This document shows positions 9,069 to 17,954 of a stretch of 59,063 bases of DNA, in pieces (the first letter of the stretch is position 1; the number at the start of each line of letters is the position of its first letter). Source of the stretch: Meridianimarinicoccus aquatilis (GTDB taxonomy: Bacteria; Pseudomonadota; Alphaproteobacteria; Rhodobacterales; Rhodobacteraceae); NCBI RefSeq assembly GCF_004358675.1, contig NZ_SMZO01000024.1:1-59063 (forward strand). The letters are read 5' to 3'. The notes beneath the pieces are model-generated. The model had not been told where the DNA came from, did not search any database, and was given only the letters and a program-made list of their open reading frames with translations. The translations under genes and the position numbers were made by a program.

Positions 9069-10631
9069 TCAGCCGTATTGGCGCGCATAAGCTGTGTTGA
9101 GGATCTCAATCACCTCTTCATAGCCCATGTCGTTCAATGTCTCGATATACGCGTCCCAATCAGACACAACGTCGCCGGACCCAAGAACCCAAGCCTGCTG
9201 GCGTTCCAGCATGTAGGTTCGGATTGACGGCCAGTACCGGTCATAGACGGTTTGCTCTTCCTTATTCAGGGCAACGCCAAGGAATTGCTCAATGAGCAAA
9301 TCTTCGGTGTCGTAAAGTTCAATCCCTTTGCGGGCCGCCTCCGACGTCCACTGCCATTCATAGCGGTAGTCCTGCCAATAACCGCGCTGGATCTGCGCCC
9401 CTTCCAGATACATCTGGCTGTTGATTGGCGAGTCGCTGTTCAGGACTTCGGGTTTGAAAATCGGCTCTCCGTCGATCATGTCCCACGTTTTGCCTTCGAC
9501 ACCGAAGTTAGACAGCAAACGCCCCTCTTCAGAGAACCAGAAGTCGAAATACTTGACCACGGTGACCGGGTCTTCGGCAGTATAGCTGATCGCCCACCCG
9601 TCTGGCTTGATCGGAATGCGGCGATGCTCTTCCATGCGAACGCCCCCTGCGGATTCCGGTGGCAAAAACGGAATGAAGTTGAACCCTTCAACCGCATCTG
9701 CAAGCGCAGAGTTATACCCCGACGTGGACGCAAACCAGTCGTGGGTCATGCCGCCCAGGTTCTCACCAAGCAGATAGTCGCGCGAGGACGACCCACGCGT
9801 GTAGATTTCCGGGTCAATCAGCCCTTCTGCATACCACTTTGCAACGTTGGACAGCGCGGTGCGATAGGCGTCTTGCGCATAGGGATGCACCAGCTTGCCT
9901 TCGTCATTGACGTAGAAATCATGATAGGTGTCCGACCCGGAAGAACGGGCATCCCACAGGGTCAAAAGGCGGTTTACCTCTTCCCATTGGCGGGCGAAAT
10001 AGGGGATCTCATCTTTCACGCCATTGCCGTTGGGGTCTTGGTCGCGAAACGCAACAAGCACGTCGTAGAGTTCATCCACGTTCTGAGGCTGCTCCAGCCC
10101 AAGAACGTCGAGCCAATCCTGACGAATGAACCACGCGCGTCCATATTTGCCGTCGGGCAGATAGGGAATGTAGTAATAGTTGCCGTCGTAGGCAGAAATC
10201 GCCTCTTTCAGACCCGGATGGCTATCCCAGAATGCCTTGATGTTGGGGGCGTGCTCTTCGACAAGGTCATTCAGTGGAACAAACGCGCCCTGAGGGCCGT
10301 ACTCATTCACCGGCTGTTTGATCAAGTGGCCGCCCACGATGTCAGGCATGTTGCCCTGCGCAATCAGCAGATTCATGGCCTCGAGCGAGTCCGTGGAGTT
10401 CTTGCCTGCTGTCGCGTCTTCCAGCGAAACGCCAGTCAGCTCACGCGCCTTCAGTTCAACCGGATAGGGCTCGCCGGTCTTGGGCACTTCGTAGCCCTGT
10501 GCGCGCGGCCAATGCATGTGGATGGTCAATTCGACAGGATCATCCACGATACGCAGGTGATCATCAGCAAAGGCCGGAGCCGTCAGAGCCGTCGTGCCAA
10601 GGATGGCAAGTGGAAGTACAAGTTTCCGCAT
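9069..10631 (-). CDS. Periplasmic alginate-oligosaccharide-binding protein (AlgQ-like)
   Basis: A 520-residue extracellular solute-binding protein. The start is set at MRKLVLP by GGAGGAAACC; a cleavable signal peptide ends near APAFADD and has no lipobox Cys. The size is that of AlgQ1/AlgQ2 rather than of ordinary sugar binders. A calcium-loop motif D199-x-N201-x-N203-x3-D207-E208 (DPNGNGVKDE) matches the EF-hand-like site described in AlgQ2. Known: AlgQ proteins deliver alginate chains to the AlgS-AlgM1-AlgM2 ABC transporter. It is encoded behind two LplB/LplC-type permeases and a MalK-type ATPase and ahead of a PL15 lyase, so alginate oligomers are the probable ligand. Another uronate polymer cannot be excluded. 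Confidence 0.8.
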   Translation of the reverse strand: MRKLVLPLAILGTTALTAPAFADDHLRIVDDPVELTIHMHWPRAQGYEVPKTGEPYPVELKARELTGVSLEDATAGKNSTDSLEAMNLLIAQGNMPDIVGGHLIKQPVNEYGPQGAFVPLNDLVEEHAPNIKAFWDSHPGLKEAISAYDGNYYYIPYLPDGKYGRAWFIRQDWLDVLGLEQPQNVDELYDVLVAFRDQDPNGNGVKDEIPYFARQWEEVNRLLTLWDARSSGSDTYHDFYVNDEGKLVHPYAQDAYRTALSNVAKWYAEGLIDPEIYTRGSSSRDYLLGENLGGMTHDWFASTSGYNSALADAVEGFNFIPFLPPESAGGVRMEEHRRIPIKPDGWAISYTAEDPVTVVKYFDFWFSEEGRLLSNFGVEGKTWDMIDGEPIFKPEVLNSDSPINSQMYLEGAQIQRGYWQDYRYEWQWTSEAARKGIELYDTEDLLIEQFLGVALNKEEQTVYDRYWPSIRTYMLERQQAWVLGSGDVVSDWDAYIETLNDMGYEEVIEILNTAYARQYG

Positions 10632-10659
10632 GGTTTCCTCCCTAATGCGTTGTTCTCGA

Positions 10660-11541
10660 TTATTCTTTGACCCCACCCAACAAGATGCCCTTGCTGAAAT
10701 ACTTCTGCAGGAACGGGTAGATAAGCAAGATCGGGATGATGGAGCAGACGATGATCGCCGCACTGACGGTTTCGAACGAATAGGCCGATGTCAGAAGCGT
10801 TGTGGCAAATTCTTCATCATCTGAAAGTTCGACGATTACGTGGCGCAGATAGACCTGAAGCGGGATCTTATCTTCATCCTGCAACAGCACCATCGCCCAG
10901 AAAAAGCCATTCCAGCGCGATACGATACAGAATAACGCCACGGTCGCGATCGCTGGTTTCGACAGCGGCATGTACACCTTCCAGAGGACCTGGAATTCGT
11001 TGGCCCCATCCATCCGCGCCGCCTCTTCGAATGACTGTGGGATCGCCTCAAAAAAGTTGCGCAGCAGGATGATATTGAAGCCGTTGACGGCGAAGCCGAT
11101 GATAATGCCGAAATAGCTGTCGAGCAGGCCCAGATCGCGCATGTTCAGGAAGAAGGGGATCAGACCCGCGTTGAACCACATGGTGAACGCCACGGCGAGG
11201 TTCCAGAACCGGCGTCCATAAAGCTGCGGACGCGACAGGGCATAAGCACCGGGAATGATGAACGCGAGGCTCATCAGAACGCCGCCAATCGTGTAAATGA
11301 ACGTATTGCGGTAGCTGATCCAGAACTGCGGCTCACTCAGCACTTGCTTATAGGCTTCAAGCGTAAAGCCAACTGGCGTCAGAATGACGTTACCGGCTCG
11401 CGCCTCGAACCCGGTGCTCATGGACAACGACGCGATGTAGATAAACGGGTACAACGTCGAGATCGTGAAAAGCCCAAGCAGCACCATGTTTACGATCACA
11501 AAGAGCTTGTCACCGCGGGAATAGAGATTCATGTTCGCCAT
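10660..11541 (-). CDS. ABC transporter permease (LplC/AlgM2-like)
   Basis: A 293-residue inner-membrane permease of the carbohydrate CUT1 class. About six hydrophobic segments are visible, starting with FVIVNMVLLGLFTISTLYPF. The EAA loop that contacts the ATPase reads EAARMDGANEFQVLWKVYMP around residues 175-195. It ends with the family-typical QKYFSKGILLGGVKE, which marks LplC/AlgM2/YtcP-type subunits. AGGGGA lies ten bases before the ATG. It pairs with the 331-residue permease encoded 13 bp upstream to form the translocation pore of the alginate importer. Confidence 0.85.
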   Translation of the reverse strand: MANMNLYSRGDKLFVIVNMVLLGLFTISTLYPFIYIASLSMSTGFEARAGNVILTPVGFTLEAYKQVLSEPQFWISYRNTFIYTIGGVLMSLAFIIPGAYALSRPQLYGRRFWNLAVAFTMWFNAGLIPFFLNMRDLGLLDSYFGIIIGFAVNGFNIILLRNFFEAIPQSFEEAARMDGANEFQVLWKVYMPLSKPAIATVALFCIVSRWNGFFWAMVLLQDEDKIPLQVYLRHVIVELSDDEEFATTLLTSAYSFETVSAAIIVCSIIPILLIYPFLQKYFSKGILLGGVKE

Positions 11542-11554
11542 TGTCTCGGTCCCC

Positions 11555-12550
11555 TCACCACAGTGATGTGCGCGAATAGCGCTTTGAAATGGTGTTCGCG
11601 GTCATGACCAGGACGAAGGCGACAACAGCGTTGAACAATCCCGCAGCGGCAGCAAAGTCATACTGCCCGCCTTGCAGGCCCTGACGATAGATGAACGTAT
11701 TCACCACATCTGCCGTCTCATAGGTCGCGGGTTGGTACAGCAGGATGATCATCTCGAACGACACTTCGAGGATGTTCCCGATGCGAATGATCAGCATGAT
11801 GATGATCGTTGGCATGATTGACGGGACCGTGATTTTCCACATCATCTGCCAGCGGGATGCCCCATCGACGACCGCACTTTCATACAGCGTAGGTGACACC
11901 CCGGCGATGGCCGCGAGATAGACAATCGACTGGAAGCCCGCCTCTTGCCAGATGCCTGTGCCGACAAAAATGGGCCTGAACCACTCGGGTTTTGTCAGGA
12001 AGTAAATCGAGTCGATCCCAAGCCATCCCAGGACAGTGTTCACAATCCCCGCCGAAGGGGAAAAGGCCGTGATAACGATGCCCGCGATGATCACCGACGA
12101 GATGAAGTGCGGCAGATACACAATTGTCTGGGCGCTTTTCTTGAAGGTCTGATTCAAAACTTCGTTGAACATCAACGCCAGCAGGATCGGCATCGGAAAG
12201 CCAAACAGAAGGCTATAAAAGCTTATGATGACTGTGTTTTTGACCGCTCTGAGGAACTGATCATTGTTGAAAAGCGTGTTGAAATGCTCAAGCCCGATCC
12301 ACGGGCTGTCAGCAACACCGCGGAAGATGGAATAGTCTTTGAAGGCGATCTGAAGCCCGTACATCGGTTTGTACAAAAAGATGATGAGCCACAGGATGGT
12401 CGGAAGCAGCATCGCATACAGTTGCCATTCCCGCTTCAGGTGATCGCCGATGCGCACCAATGTGCTCCCACGGCGGCGGCGCTGCGCCTCGGCGGCATCG
12501 AACACAAGGTTCTCTGTCGTCGGGCCAGTGAAATCAGGATCCGTACTCAT
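11555..12550 (-). CDS. ABC transporter permease (LplB/AlgM1-like)
   Basis: A 331-residue CUT1-class inner-membrane permease. After a hydrophilic N-terminus of about 35 residues come WQLYAMLLPTILWLIIFLYK and further membrane segments. The EAA loop is seen as ESAVVDGASRWQMMWKITVP. It ends with KRYSRTSLW, the usual end of LplB-type subunits. The ATG overlaps the stop of the ATPase gene by four bases (ATGA), so the two are translationally coupled. Partner of the LplC-like permease and the AlgQ-like binding protein. Confidence 0.85.
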   Translation of the reverse strand: MSTDPDFTGPTTENLVFDAAEAQRRRRGSTLVRIGDHLKREWQLYAMLLPTILWLIIFLYKPMYGLQIAFKDYSIFRGVADSPWIGLEHFNTLFNNDQFLRAVKNTVIISFYSLLFGFPMPILLALMFNEVLNQTFKKSAQTIVYLPHFISSVIIAGIVITAFSPSAGIVNTVLGWLGIDSIYFLTKPEWFRPIFVGTGIWQEAGFQSIVYLAAIAGVSPTLYESAVVDGASRWQMMWKITVPSIMPTIIIMLIIRIGNILEVSFEMIILLYQPATYETADVVNTFIYRQGLQGGQYDFAAAAGLFNAVVAFVLVMTANTISKRYSRTSLW

Positions 12551-13650
12551 TGGCCGACGGCCTGGCCGGGCAATGAAACGCCTGTCTTTGCATCAAAGAC
12601 ACGGATCAAATGCGGCGCAATGGTAAACCCGGAAATCCCGTCAAGCACGTTCATCTGACCAACGGTTTCAGTGCGAATGACAAACGGGTCACCTTGCAAA
12701 CTTGCATGGATCAACGCTTCGGATCCCAAGGTCTCAATCAGGTCCACCTCAACGCTTACGCGATGCGGTACGGTGTCATCTGCCACCGTCACAAACTCGG
12801 GACGAATTCCAAGAACCACATCCTGCCCAACGGAATTCTGCAAGGATGCCACTTGGTCGAGTTGGATCTTGTTATCGCCAAATTCAGCGACCGGCCCCAG
12901 ATCACCGGCTACGATACGGGCGTTAACCATGTTCATCGGCGGCGACCCAAGGAAACCCGCTACGAAGGTGTTCACCGGGTTCAAGAACAATTCCATCGGC
13001 GACCCGATCTGCTCGATCCGGCCATCGTGCATGACCACTATTCGATCCGCGAGGGTCATCGCCTCGACCTGGTCATGCGTCACGTAGATCGAGGTTACAC
13101 CCAGACGCTTGTGCAGCCGCTTGATTTCGGCGCGCATCTGCGTGCGCAGTTTTGCATCTAGGTTCGAAAGCGGCTCGTCGAACAAGAAAACTTTGGGGCG
13201 ACGCACAATCGCCCGGCCCATGGCCACCCGCTGCCGCTGCCCGCCGGACAAATCAGCAGGCCTGCGCTCAAGATAGGGAGTAAGCCCAAGAATACCGCCA
13301 ACTTCTTCCACAGAAGACGCGATGGTTTCTTTGCTTTCCTTGCGGATACGCAAGCCAAAGGCAATGTTATCAGCGACGTTCAAATGCGGGTAAAGAGCAT
13401 AGTTCTGAAATACCATCGCAACGTCGCGGTCTTTTGGCGCCACGCGATTTACATGCCGCCCGTCGATCGTAAGGTCGCCGTCCGATATCTCTTCAAGACC
13501 GGCGATCATCCGTAGCGTCGTTGATTTTCCGCATCCAGACGGACCGACCAGAACGACGAATTCCTTTTCCTGCACCTCGAGGTCGATTCCGTGAACCACC
13601 TGAAGCGCGCCATAGGCTTTGACAATACCTTTAAGGCTGACGCCGGACAT
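12547..13650 (-). CDS. ABC transporter ATPase (MalK/UgpC/AlgS-like)
   Basis: A 367-residue MalK-type ATPase and first gene of the alginate operon. The start is MSGVSLKG, chosen because GGAGGGGGAAG sits just before it; a longer frame adds five residues. Walker A GPSGCGKST, Q-loop FQNYALYPH, signature LSGGQRQRVAMGRAI, Walker B VFLFDEP and the H-loop YVTHD are intact. A C-terminal TOBE/OB region (about 240-367) is present. It should energise the two permeases that follow. As with MalK in other systems one ATPase can serve several CUT1 importers. Confidence 0.88.
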   Translation of the reverse strand: MSGVSLKGIVKAYGALQVVHGIDLEVQEKEFVVLVGPSGCGKSTTLRMIAGLEEISDGDLTIDGRHVNRVAPKDRDVAMVFQNYALYPHLNVADNIAFGLRIRKESKETIASSVEEVGGILGLTPYLERRPADLSGGQRQRVAMGRAIVRRPKVFLFDEPLSNLDAKLRTQMRAEIKRLHKRLGVTSIYVTHDQVEAMTLADRIVVMHDGRIEQIGSPMELFLNPVNTFVAGFLGSPPMNMVNARIVAGDLGPVAEFGDNKIQLDQVASLQNSVGQDVVLGIRPEFVTVADDTVPHRVSVEVDLIETLGSEALIHASLQGDPFVIRTETVGQMNVLDGISGFTIAPHLIRVFDAKTGVSLPGQAVGQ

Positions 13651-13891
13651 AGCTTCCCCCTCCAAATGCTTCGCTCCCCGCGAGGCACCAAAATCAAGCG
13701 ACTGATTCGCCCTTTTCTCACTAACTGGTATACTAGTAATTTCACTGGAATACTAGTCTATAATCGTATAGTGTCCTAAGGGGTACGCAGTGCCCGTACG
13801 AACGATGGAAGTGCGTTAAACCGTGCAATCGCTTGCAAAGCCGTCCATGTTTTGCAAGGCCTAGAAAGCAAGAGAAGAAGGAGGTGACGTC
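13651..13891. promoter_or_regulatory. Divergent control region with twin GntR-type operator candidates
   Basis: The 241-bp gap separates the leftward alginate operon from the rightward gntR gene. ACTGGTATACTAGT at 13724-13737 recurs with one change (ACTGGAATACTAGT) at 13744-13757, so the centres are 20 bp apart, two helical turns. The core TGGTATACTA fits the T-N-GT-AT-AC-N-A form bound by FadR-subfamily GntR regulators. A TATAAT at 13759-13764 reads toward gntR; its -35 is not clear. Confidence 0.6.
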
Positions 13892-14584
13892 ATGGTTCAG
13901 CAAAATGCGCTTGGCGAGCGCCGGACAAGTGTCGATGCCGTCTTTGACTTTCTTTACGGTGAAATCCTGTCTCTGAACCTGCGGCCCGGCGACAAGATTT
14001 CCGAGGCCGAAATCGCCGCAAAGTTCGGTGTGTCACGTCAGCCCGTCCGCGATGCGTTCAGCCGCTTGGCCAATCTGGATCTCCTTCTGATCCGCCCTCA
14101 GCGGGCGACCGAAGTGAAACGGTTCTCGACCCGCGAGATCACAAAATCACGCTTTGTGCGCGCCGCCGTTGAGAAGGAAGTCCTGCTGCGCGCGGCCCTT
14201 AATTGCGACGCGCAGGGTGCAGCCAGCCTCGACGCTGCAATCGCTGCCCAAGAAAAATCCATTGAAGATCGAAATGTCGAAGGCTTTGGCGCCCTCGACT
14301 ATGAGTTTCACAAGACCCTGTGCGCGATTGCAGAGGCTGAGTTTGCCTTTGACGTCATCACCACAGAGAAGTCGAAGGTGGACCGTTTGTGCATGCTCGG
14401 ACTGTCAAAAGAAGATCGGATGCCCGAACTGGTGGCTGATCATCGGGCAATTGCCGACGCTATCAAAGCGCATGACGCAGAAACAGCTATCAAAGCCGGG
14501 ATGCTGCATCTTTCCCGCCTCGACGCCACGATCGAACGAATTTCCGCGATAAACGCCAGCTATTTCGAACCCAGCGAAGACTAA
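13892..14584 (+). CDS. GntR family transcriptional regulator, FCD domain
   Basis: A 230-residue FadR-subfamily GntR repressor. The winged helix occupies about 12-80, with the recognition helix in VSRQPVRDAFSRLANLDLL. The FCD ligand domain follows (about 85-215), with the metal/ligand residues in DYEFHKTLC and the late His of DHRAIADAI and GMLHLSRLD. AAGGAGG precedes the ATG. It is divergent from the alginate operon, with a pair of suitable operators between them. A uronate intermediate such as KDG is a reasonable inducer, by analogy with other GntR regulators of uronate genes. Confidence 0.88.
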   Translation: MVQQNALGERRTSVDAVFDFLYGEILSLNLRPGDKISEAEIAAKFGVSRQPVRDAFSRLANLDLLLIRPQRATEVKRFSTREITKSRFVRAAVEKEVLLRAALNCDAQGAASLDAAIAAQEKSIEDRNVEGFGALDYEFHKTLCAIAEAEFAFDVITTEKSKVDRLCMLGLSKEDRMPELVADHRAIADAIKAHDAETAIKAGMLHLSRLDATIERISAINASYFEPSED

Positions 14585-14683
14585 TCCTTTCCGGCACAAC
14601 CACCCCAAGCCCTTCCCTCGCCCGCGCGAGACGAAGTCCTGTTATGCCGTAAAGCCACCTCTTACTCAGGCTTTTCTGCCCAC

Positions 14684-16060
14684 ATGACGTCCAATTCCAC
14701 AGCTTCTCTCTCGTCCGATACGGGCCCGACCTCGCGCGACGTTCTGGCGTTGGCTTGGCCGATGACGCTCAAAGCGATTATCTTACATGGAACGGTCGTG
14801 ATTGATGCCTATCTCGTCTCTGCTTTGGGCGAGACAGCTCTGGCGGCAATGGGGCTGGCCGCCGCTGTCGCGGGCTTCGTCTTGGGGGCAATCCTGGCGT
14901 TTTCGCACGCAATGCAGATCCGCACGGCACAGGTCTTTGGTACCGGGGATCAGATCTATGTGAAATCGGCGCTGGCCTCGGGTATGACAATCAACTTGGC
15001 CGTAGGAAGCGTTGGCCTGACCGCAATTTGGCTGTTCGGTGGCGGCGTAATTGGTACGATGGCCCCGAGTGAAGAGGTCGCAAGCCTTGCTTGGAATTAC
15101 CTTTCGGTTTTTTCCATCGTGATCCTTGGCGAAGCCGTCGGCCAATGTTTATCGAGCTACTTCAACGGCTGCGGGCGAACACGGCTTCCGCTTTACAGTT
15201 TCTGTTTGTCTCTGCCCATCAATGTGTTCAGCAGCATCGCCCTGATCCACGGGCTTTGGGGCCTGCCTGCTCTTGGAATTACCGGGGCCGCCTTGGGCAG
15301 CGCCATCGCCATCGTGGTTCAAGTCGGGTTTCTGCTATTCCAACTTATCCGGCTTGACCGAGGTCTGCGTCATGTCGCGGGGTGGCGGCGGGGCAGCTTC
15401 AAGGCATCTCTAAGTCAGCACGTCGGGTTTTCGCTTCCGATCGCCGCAACCTTTTTCAGCGCACAGTTCGCCACACATGTCTGTGCGTTGATCTATGCAC
15501 GCCTCAGCCTCAACGCCTTTGCGGCGATGACCCTGATCTCGCCTTGGATCATGGTGGCCGGGACTGTGGGAATGCAATGGGCGCAAGCGACCGGTATCAT
15601 CGTGGCGCAACTCTTGGGCCGAAAAGCACGCGAAGATGTTCTTGACCGTTTCCTGAGCAGCGCCTGGCGCGGGGCATTCATCGCCGCAGGCCTGGTGGCC
15701 GCCGTCTATCTTGCTGTGTGCTTGTCGGCCAATGCCCTTTATGCCGATCTGAACATCGAAACACGGACGATCCTTTTAAGCTTTGTGCCGGTGCTTGTTG
15801 TTCTTCCGTTCCCCAAAGGATCAAACGCCATTTGTGGCAACGCCCTGAGGGCAAGCGGTGACACCATCTATGTCATGCACATCTTTATTTGGTCGCAATG
15901 GCTGTTTCGGGTGCCCGCGACGGCACTTGCCGTGCTATATCTCGATTGGGCCGCGGTCTGGGTGTTGTCGCTGCTGATGTGGGAAGAGTTGATCAAACTG
16001 CCTGCTTTTCATCGCCGCTTGTTCAAGGGGAACTGGAAGCGGGCCGAAATTGCCGCGTAA
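14684..16060 (+). CDS. MATE family efflux transporter
   Basis: A 458-residue inner-membrane protein with about twelve hydrophobic segments in two similar halves, each starting with the MatE-type pattern (DVLALAWPMTLKAIIL near 20 and SLSQHVGFSLPIAATFF near 240). Members use Na+ or H+ gradients to export cationic or other small molecules. It lies 99 bp after gntR on the same strand and converges with the mannonate dehydratase gene. The Shine-Dalgarno region is poor, so the start is less certain. Whether it handles a sugar-acid metabolite, as the neighbourhood might hint, or an unrelated toxin cannot be told. Confidence 0.82.
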   Translation: MTSNSTASLSSDTGPTSRDVLALAWPMTLKAIILHGTVVIDAYLVSALGETALAAMGLAAAVAGFVLGAILAFSHAMQIRTAQVFGTGDQIYVKSALASGMTINLAVGSVGLTAIWLFGGGVIGTMAPSEEVASLAWNYLSVFSIVILGEAVGQCLSSYFNGCGRTRLPLYSFCLSLPINVFSSIALIHGLWGLPALGITGAALGSAIAIVVQVGFLLFQLIRLDRGLRHVAGWRRGSFKASLSQHVGFSLPIAATFFSAQFATHVCALIYARLSLNAFAAMTLISPWIMVAGTVGMQWAQATGIIVAQLLGRKAREDVLDRFLSSAWRGAFIAAGLVAAVYLAVCLSANALYADLNIETRTILLSFVPVLVVLPFPKGSNAICGNALRASGDTIYVMHIFIWSQWLFRVPATALAVLYLDWAAVWVLSLLMWEELIKLPAFHRRLFKGNWKRAEIAA

Positions 16061-16093
16061 TGCCCTGCTGCAAACGGCGGCTCACGCCCCTGC

Positions 16094-17320
16094 TCAGTAA
16101 TTCCAGAGCGTGCCATCTTCTAAACGCACGATGGGATGGCTGCCCGGCGTGTACTTGTATCGCGCGGCTTCAAGCTCGTTGAAATCCACACCAAGTCCCG
16201 GCGCATCGCTGACATGGAACAGTCCGTTTTCCATCCGATGGTCGGACGGGAACAGCGCATCACAAGCAGGCGTGCCAAGAACCAGATATTCCTGAATGCC
16301 AAAATTCGGCGCCCAGGCATTCAGGTGCGCCTGCGCGGCCATGCACAATGGGGAATGGCTCGGCGCGCCATGAAACCCGGTGCGAACGTGGTGCATCCCG
16401 GCCAGATCGACGATCCGCTTCACCGGGGTAATACCGCCCGCATAAGTCACCGCGACGCGGATGAAATCGATCAACTCTTTCTCGATGAGCTTGTTGCAGT
16501 CCCAGATCGAATTGAACACTTCACCAATCGCGATCGGGACAGTCGCATGGGCGCGCAAAAGCCCGAGGGCATCCTGATCCTCGGCTGGGGTTGGGTCCTC
16601 GAGCCAGAACAAACCGGCGGGCTCTACCGCCTTCGCAAACTCTGCCGCTTCGCGCGGTAGCAAACGATGATGCACATCATGCAAGATGTGTAAGTCGGGG
16701 CCGAACCGGTCGCGTATCTCGGCCAGTGCGCCCGGCATGTACCGCATATAACGACCCGTATCCCAAACTTCGACCTTTGGGCGGATACCGCTGAAATCAC
16801 TGATATAGTGTTTTCCCGCGCCCTTATGTTCGGGAACGGCATAGCTGGCGCTCGGCATCCCCGGTATCCCGCATTGCACCCGCACAGCCTTGTACCCCTT
16901 TTCGACATAATGGGCGATGCTGTCCATCAGATCTTCGAGGTCGGCCCCTGTTGCGTGGGCATAAACCATTGCGCCCTCGCGGCTTTTACCGCCAAATAGC
17001 TGGTACAGCGGCATCCCCGCCAGTTTTCCTTTGATATCCCACAGCGCCATGTCGATCGCACCGTAAGCGGCCATCGCAATCGGTCCGCCACGGAAATACG
17101 CCCCGCGATAAAAGAACTGCCAGATGTCTTCGCTCTTGCGGGGGTCCAACCCGATCAGATTGGGGATCAGGAAATCCTGCAAATAGGCCGCCGGCAAGGT
17201 TTCACGATTGTTGAGCGTTGCATCGCCAAGGCCATAGACGCCCTGATCTGTCATGATCTTCAGGGTGACATAGTTCTTTCCGGGTCCACCAACGAACACC
17301 TTGGCATCGGTTATCTTCAT
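16094..17320 (-). CDS. manD: D-mannonate dehydratase (enolase superfamily, ManD type)
   Basis: A 408-residue enolase-superfamily enzyme, the usual ManD length. The N-terminal capping domain (1-115) is followed by the barrel. Metal ligands are expected in the HDVHHRL, FWLEDPTP and IAIGEVFN strands, and a later HGAPSHSP carries the conserved His. The C-terminus ends with a Trp two residues from the end (LWNY), as in ManD enzymes where a C-terminal Trp closes the active site. Known reaction: D-mannonate to KDG. KDG kinase is encoded 10 kb away at the end of the alginate operon. AAAGGATG precedes the ATG. Some ManD-like proteins are weak or act on gluconate, so substrate is not certain. Confidence 0.82.
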   Translation of the reverse strand: MKITDAKVFVGGPGKNYVTLKIMTDQGVYGLGDATLNNRETLPAAYLQDFLIPNLIGLDPRKSEDIWQFFYRGAYFRGGPIAMAAYGAIDMALWDIKGKLAGMPLYQLFGGKSREGAMVYAHATGADLEDLMDSIAHYVEKGYKAVRVQCGIPGMPSASYAVPEHKGAGKHYISDFSGIRPKVEVWDTGRYMRYMPGALAEIRDRFGPDLHILHDVHHRLLPREAAEFAKAVEPAGLFWLEDPTPAEDQDALGLLRAHATVPIAIGEVFNSIWDCNKLIEKELIDFIRVAVTYAGGITPVKRIVDLAGMHHVRTGFHGAPSHSPLCMAAQAHLNAWAPNFGIQEYLVLGTPACDALFPSDHRMENGLFHVSDAPGLGVDFNELEAARYKYTPGSHPIVRLEDGTLWNY

Positions 17321-17855
17321 GGCAACATCCTTTGGTTTATGCGGCGGCGTGGACCCTTACTCAGGCTGTGTCATATCCAACCATGTGCGCAGTCGCTTCT
17401 CATCTATGGCTTTCTAATACCGGTTACTTTCTTTCAACGTCGACTGGAGATCGGCAGGCTTGCCTTGTATCTCGTTCACAAAGGCCCGCGCCGAAACATG
17501 TCCGCATTGCTTGGTTTATCCCTCAACATCTGGAACGAACCTCTTGATATGTTCGAGCAGCCCCAAGTTCATTCACACTTTTTCCAACCCATAAAGATAC
17601 AGCTGGCAACAGCGGTCGCGACCTTTGGCAGAAACCACGCTGAACGTTCCGTAGTAAACAGGATGATTTTCGTAAAAGCGCGGCACCAACACAGTTGGAG
17701 TATTTTACCCAGTACCGGACATCACAATCGAAAGCGTTTGGGTAAGGTCAACGTTGAGCCTTCCATCAACTTTTTCCCTCGGGTGCAACAACTCGAACGG
17801 AATGTCCCGTTCGAGTTTAAAATGCGACATGCACTCGATTTCAGTTAAGGGGCCA
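17321..17855. other. Gene-less stretch upstream of manD
   Basis: About 535 bp with no recognisable gene. The open frames here (for example 17339-17848 plus and 17705-17965 minus) show no known motif and the minus one runs into the IS end. It should hold the manD promoter. A perfect 11-bp inverted repeat lies at 17790-17817. Confidence 0.5.
17790..17817. repeat. Perfect 11-bp inverted repeat
   Basis: AACTCGAACGG and CCGTTCGAGTT flank the 6-base loop AATGTC. TTTAAAA follows on the plus strand, and the pattern lies 39 bp from the IS target duplication. It could be a terminator, an operator or a remnant of a lost gene. Confidence 0.55.
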
Positions 17856-17860
17856 AATCT
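17856..17860. repeat. Target site duplication, left copy (AATCT)
   Basis: AATCT directly precedes the TGAGTATTCCAC end of the IS element and is repeated right after the other end. Confidence 0.75.
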
Positions 17861-17954
17861 TGAGTATTCCACACGACTTGGCCGGTCATTCCATGAACAT
17901 TTGGCCACCTGTTCCACGGCAGTTGGCCACCCCAGGATAGGTGGTCTGTGAGGC
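17861..17954. repeat. IS21 left end with three terminal repeat units
   Basis: Three related units of about 21-24 bp, each of the form TTCCAC...TTGGCC, lie in tandem, followed by a segment (CCCAGGATAGGTGG...) shared inverted with the other end. Such repeats are the transposase binding sites of IS21 elements. Confidence 0.75.

Noticed and set aside
9252-10670. Long plus-strand open frame of 472 codons
   Set aside because: It lies antisense to the alginate-binding protein gene, which has a signal peptide, a good Shine-Dalgarno and family motifs; the antisense product shows no motif.
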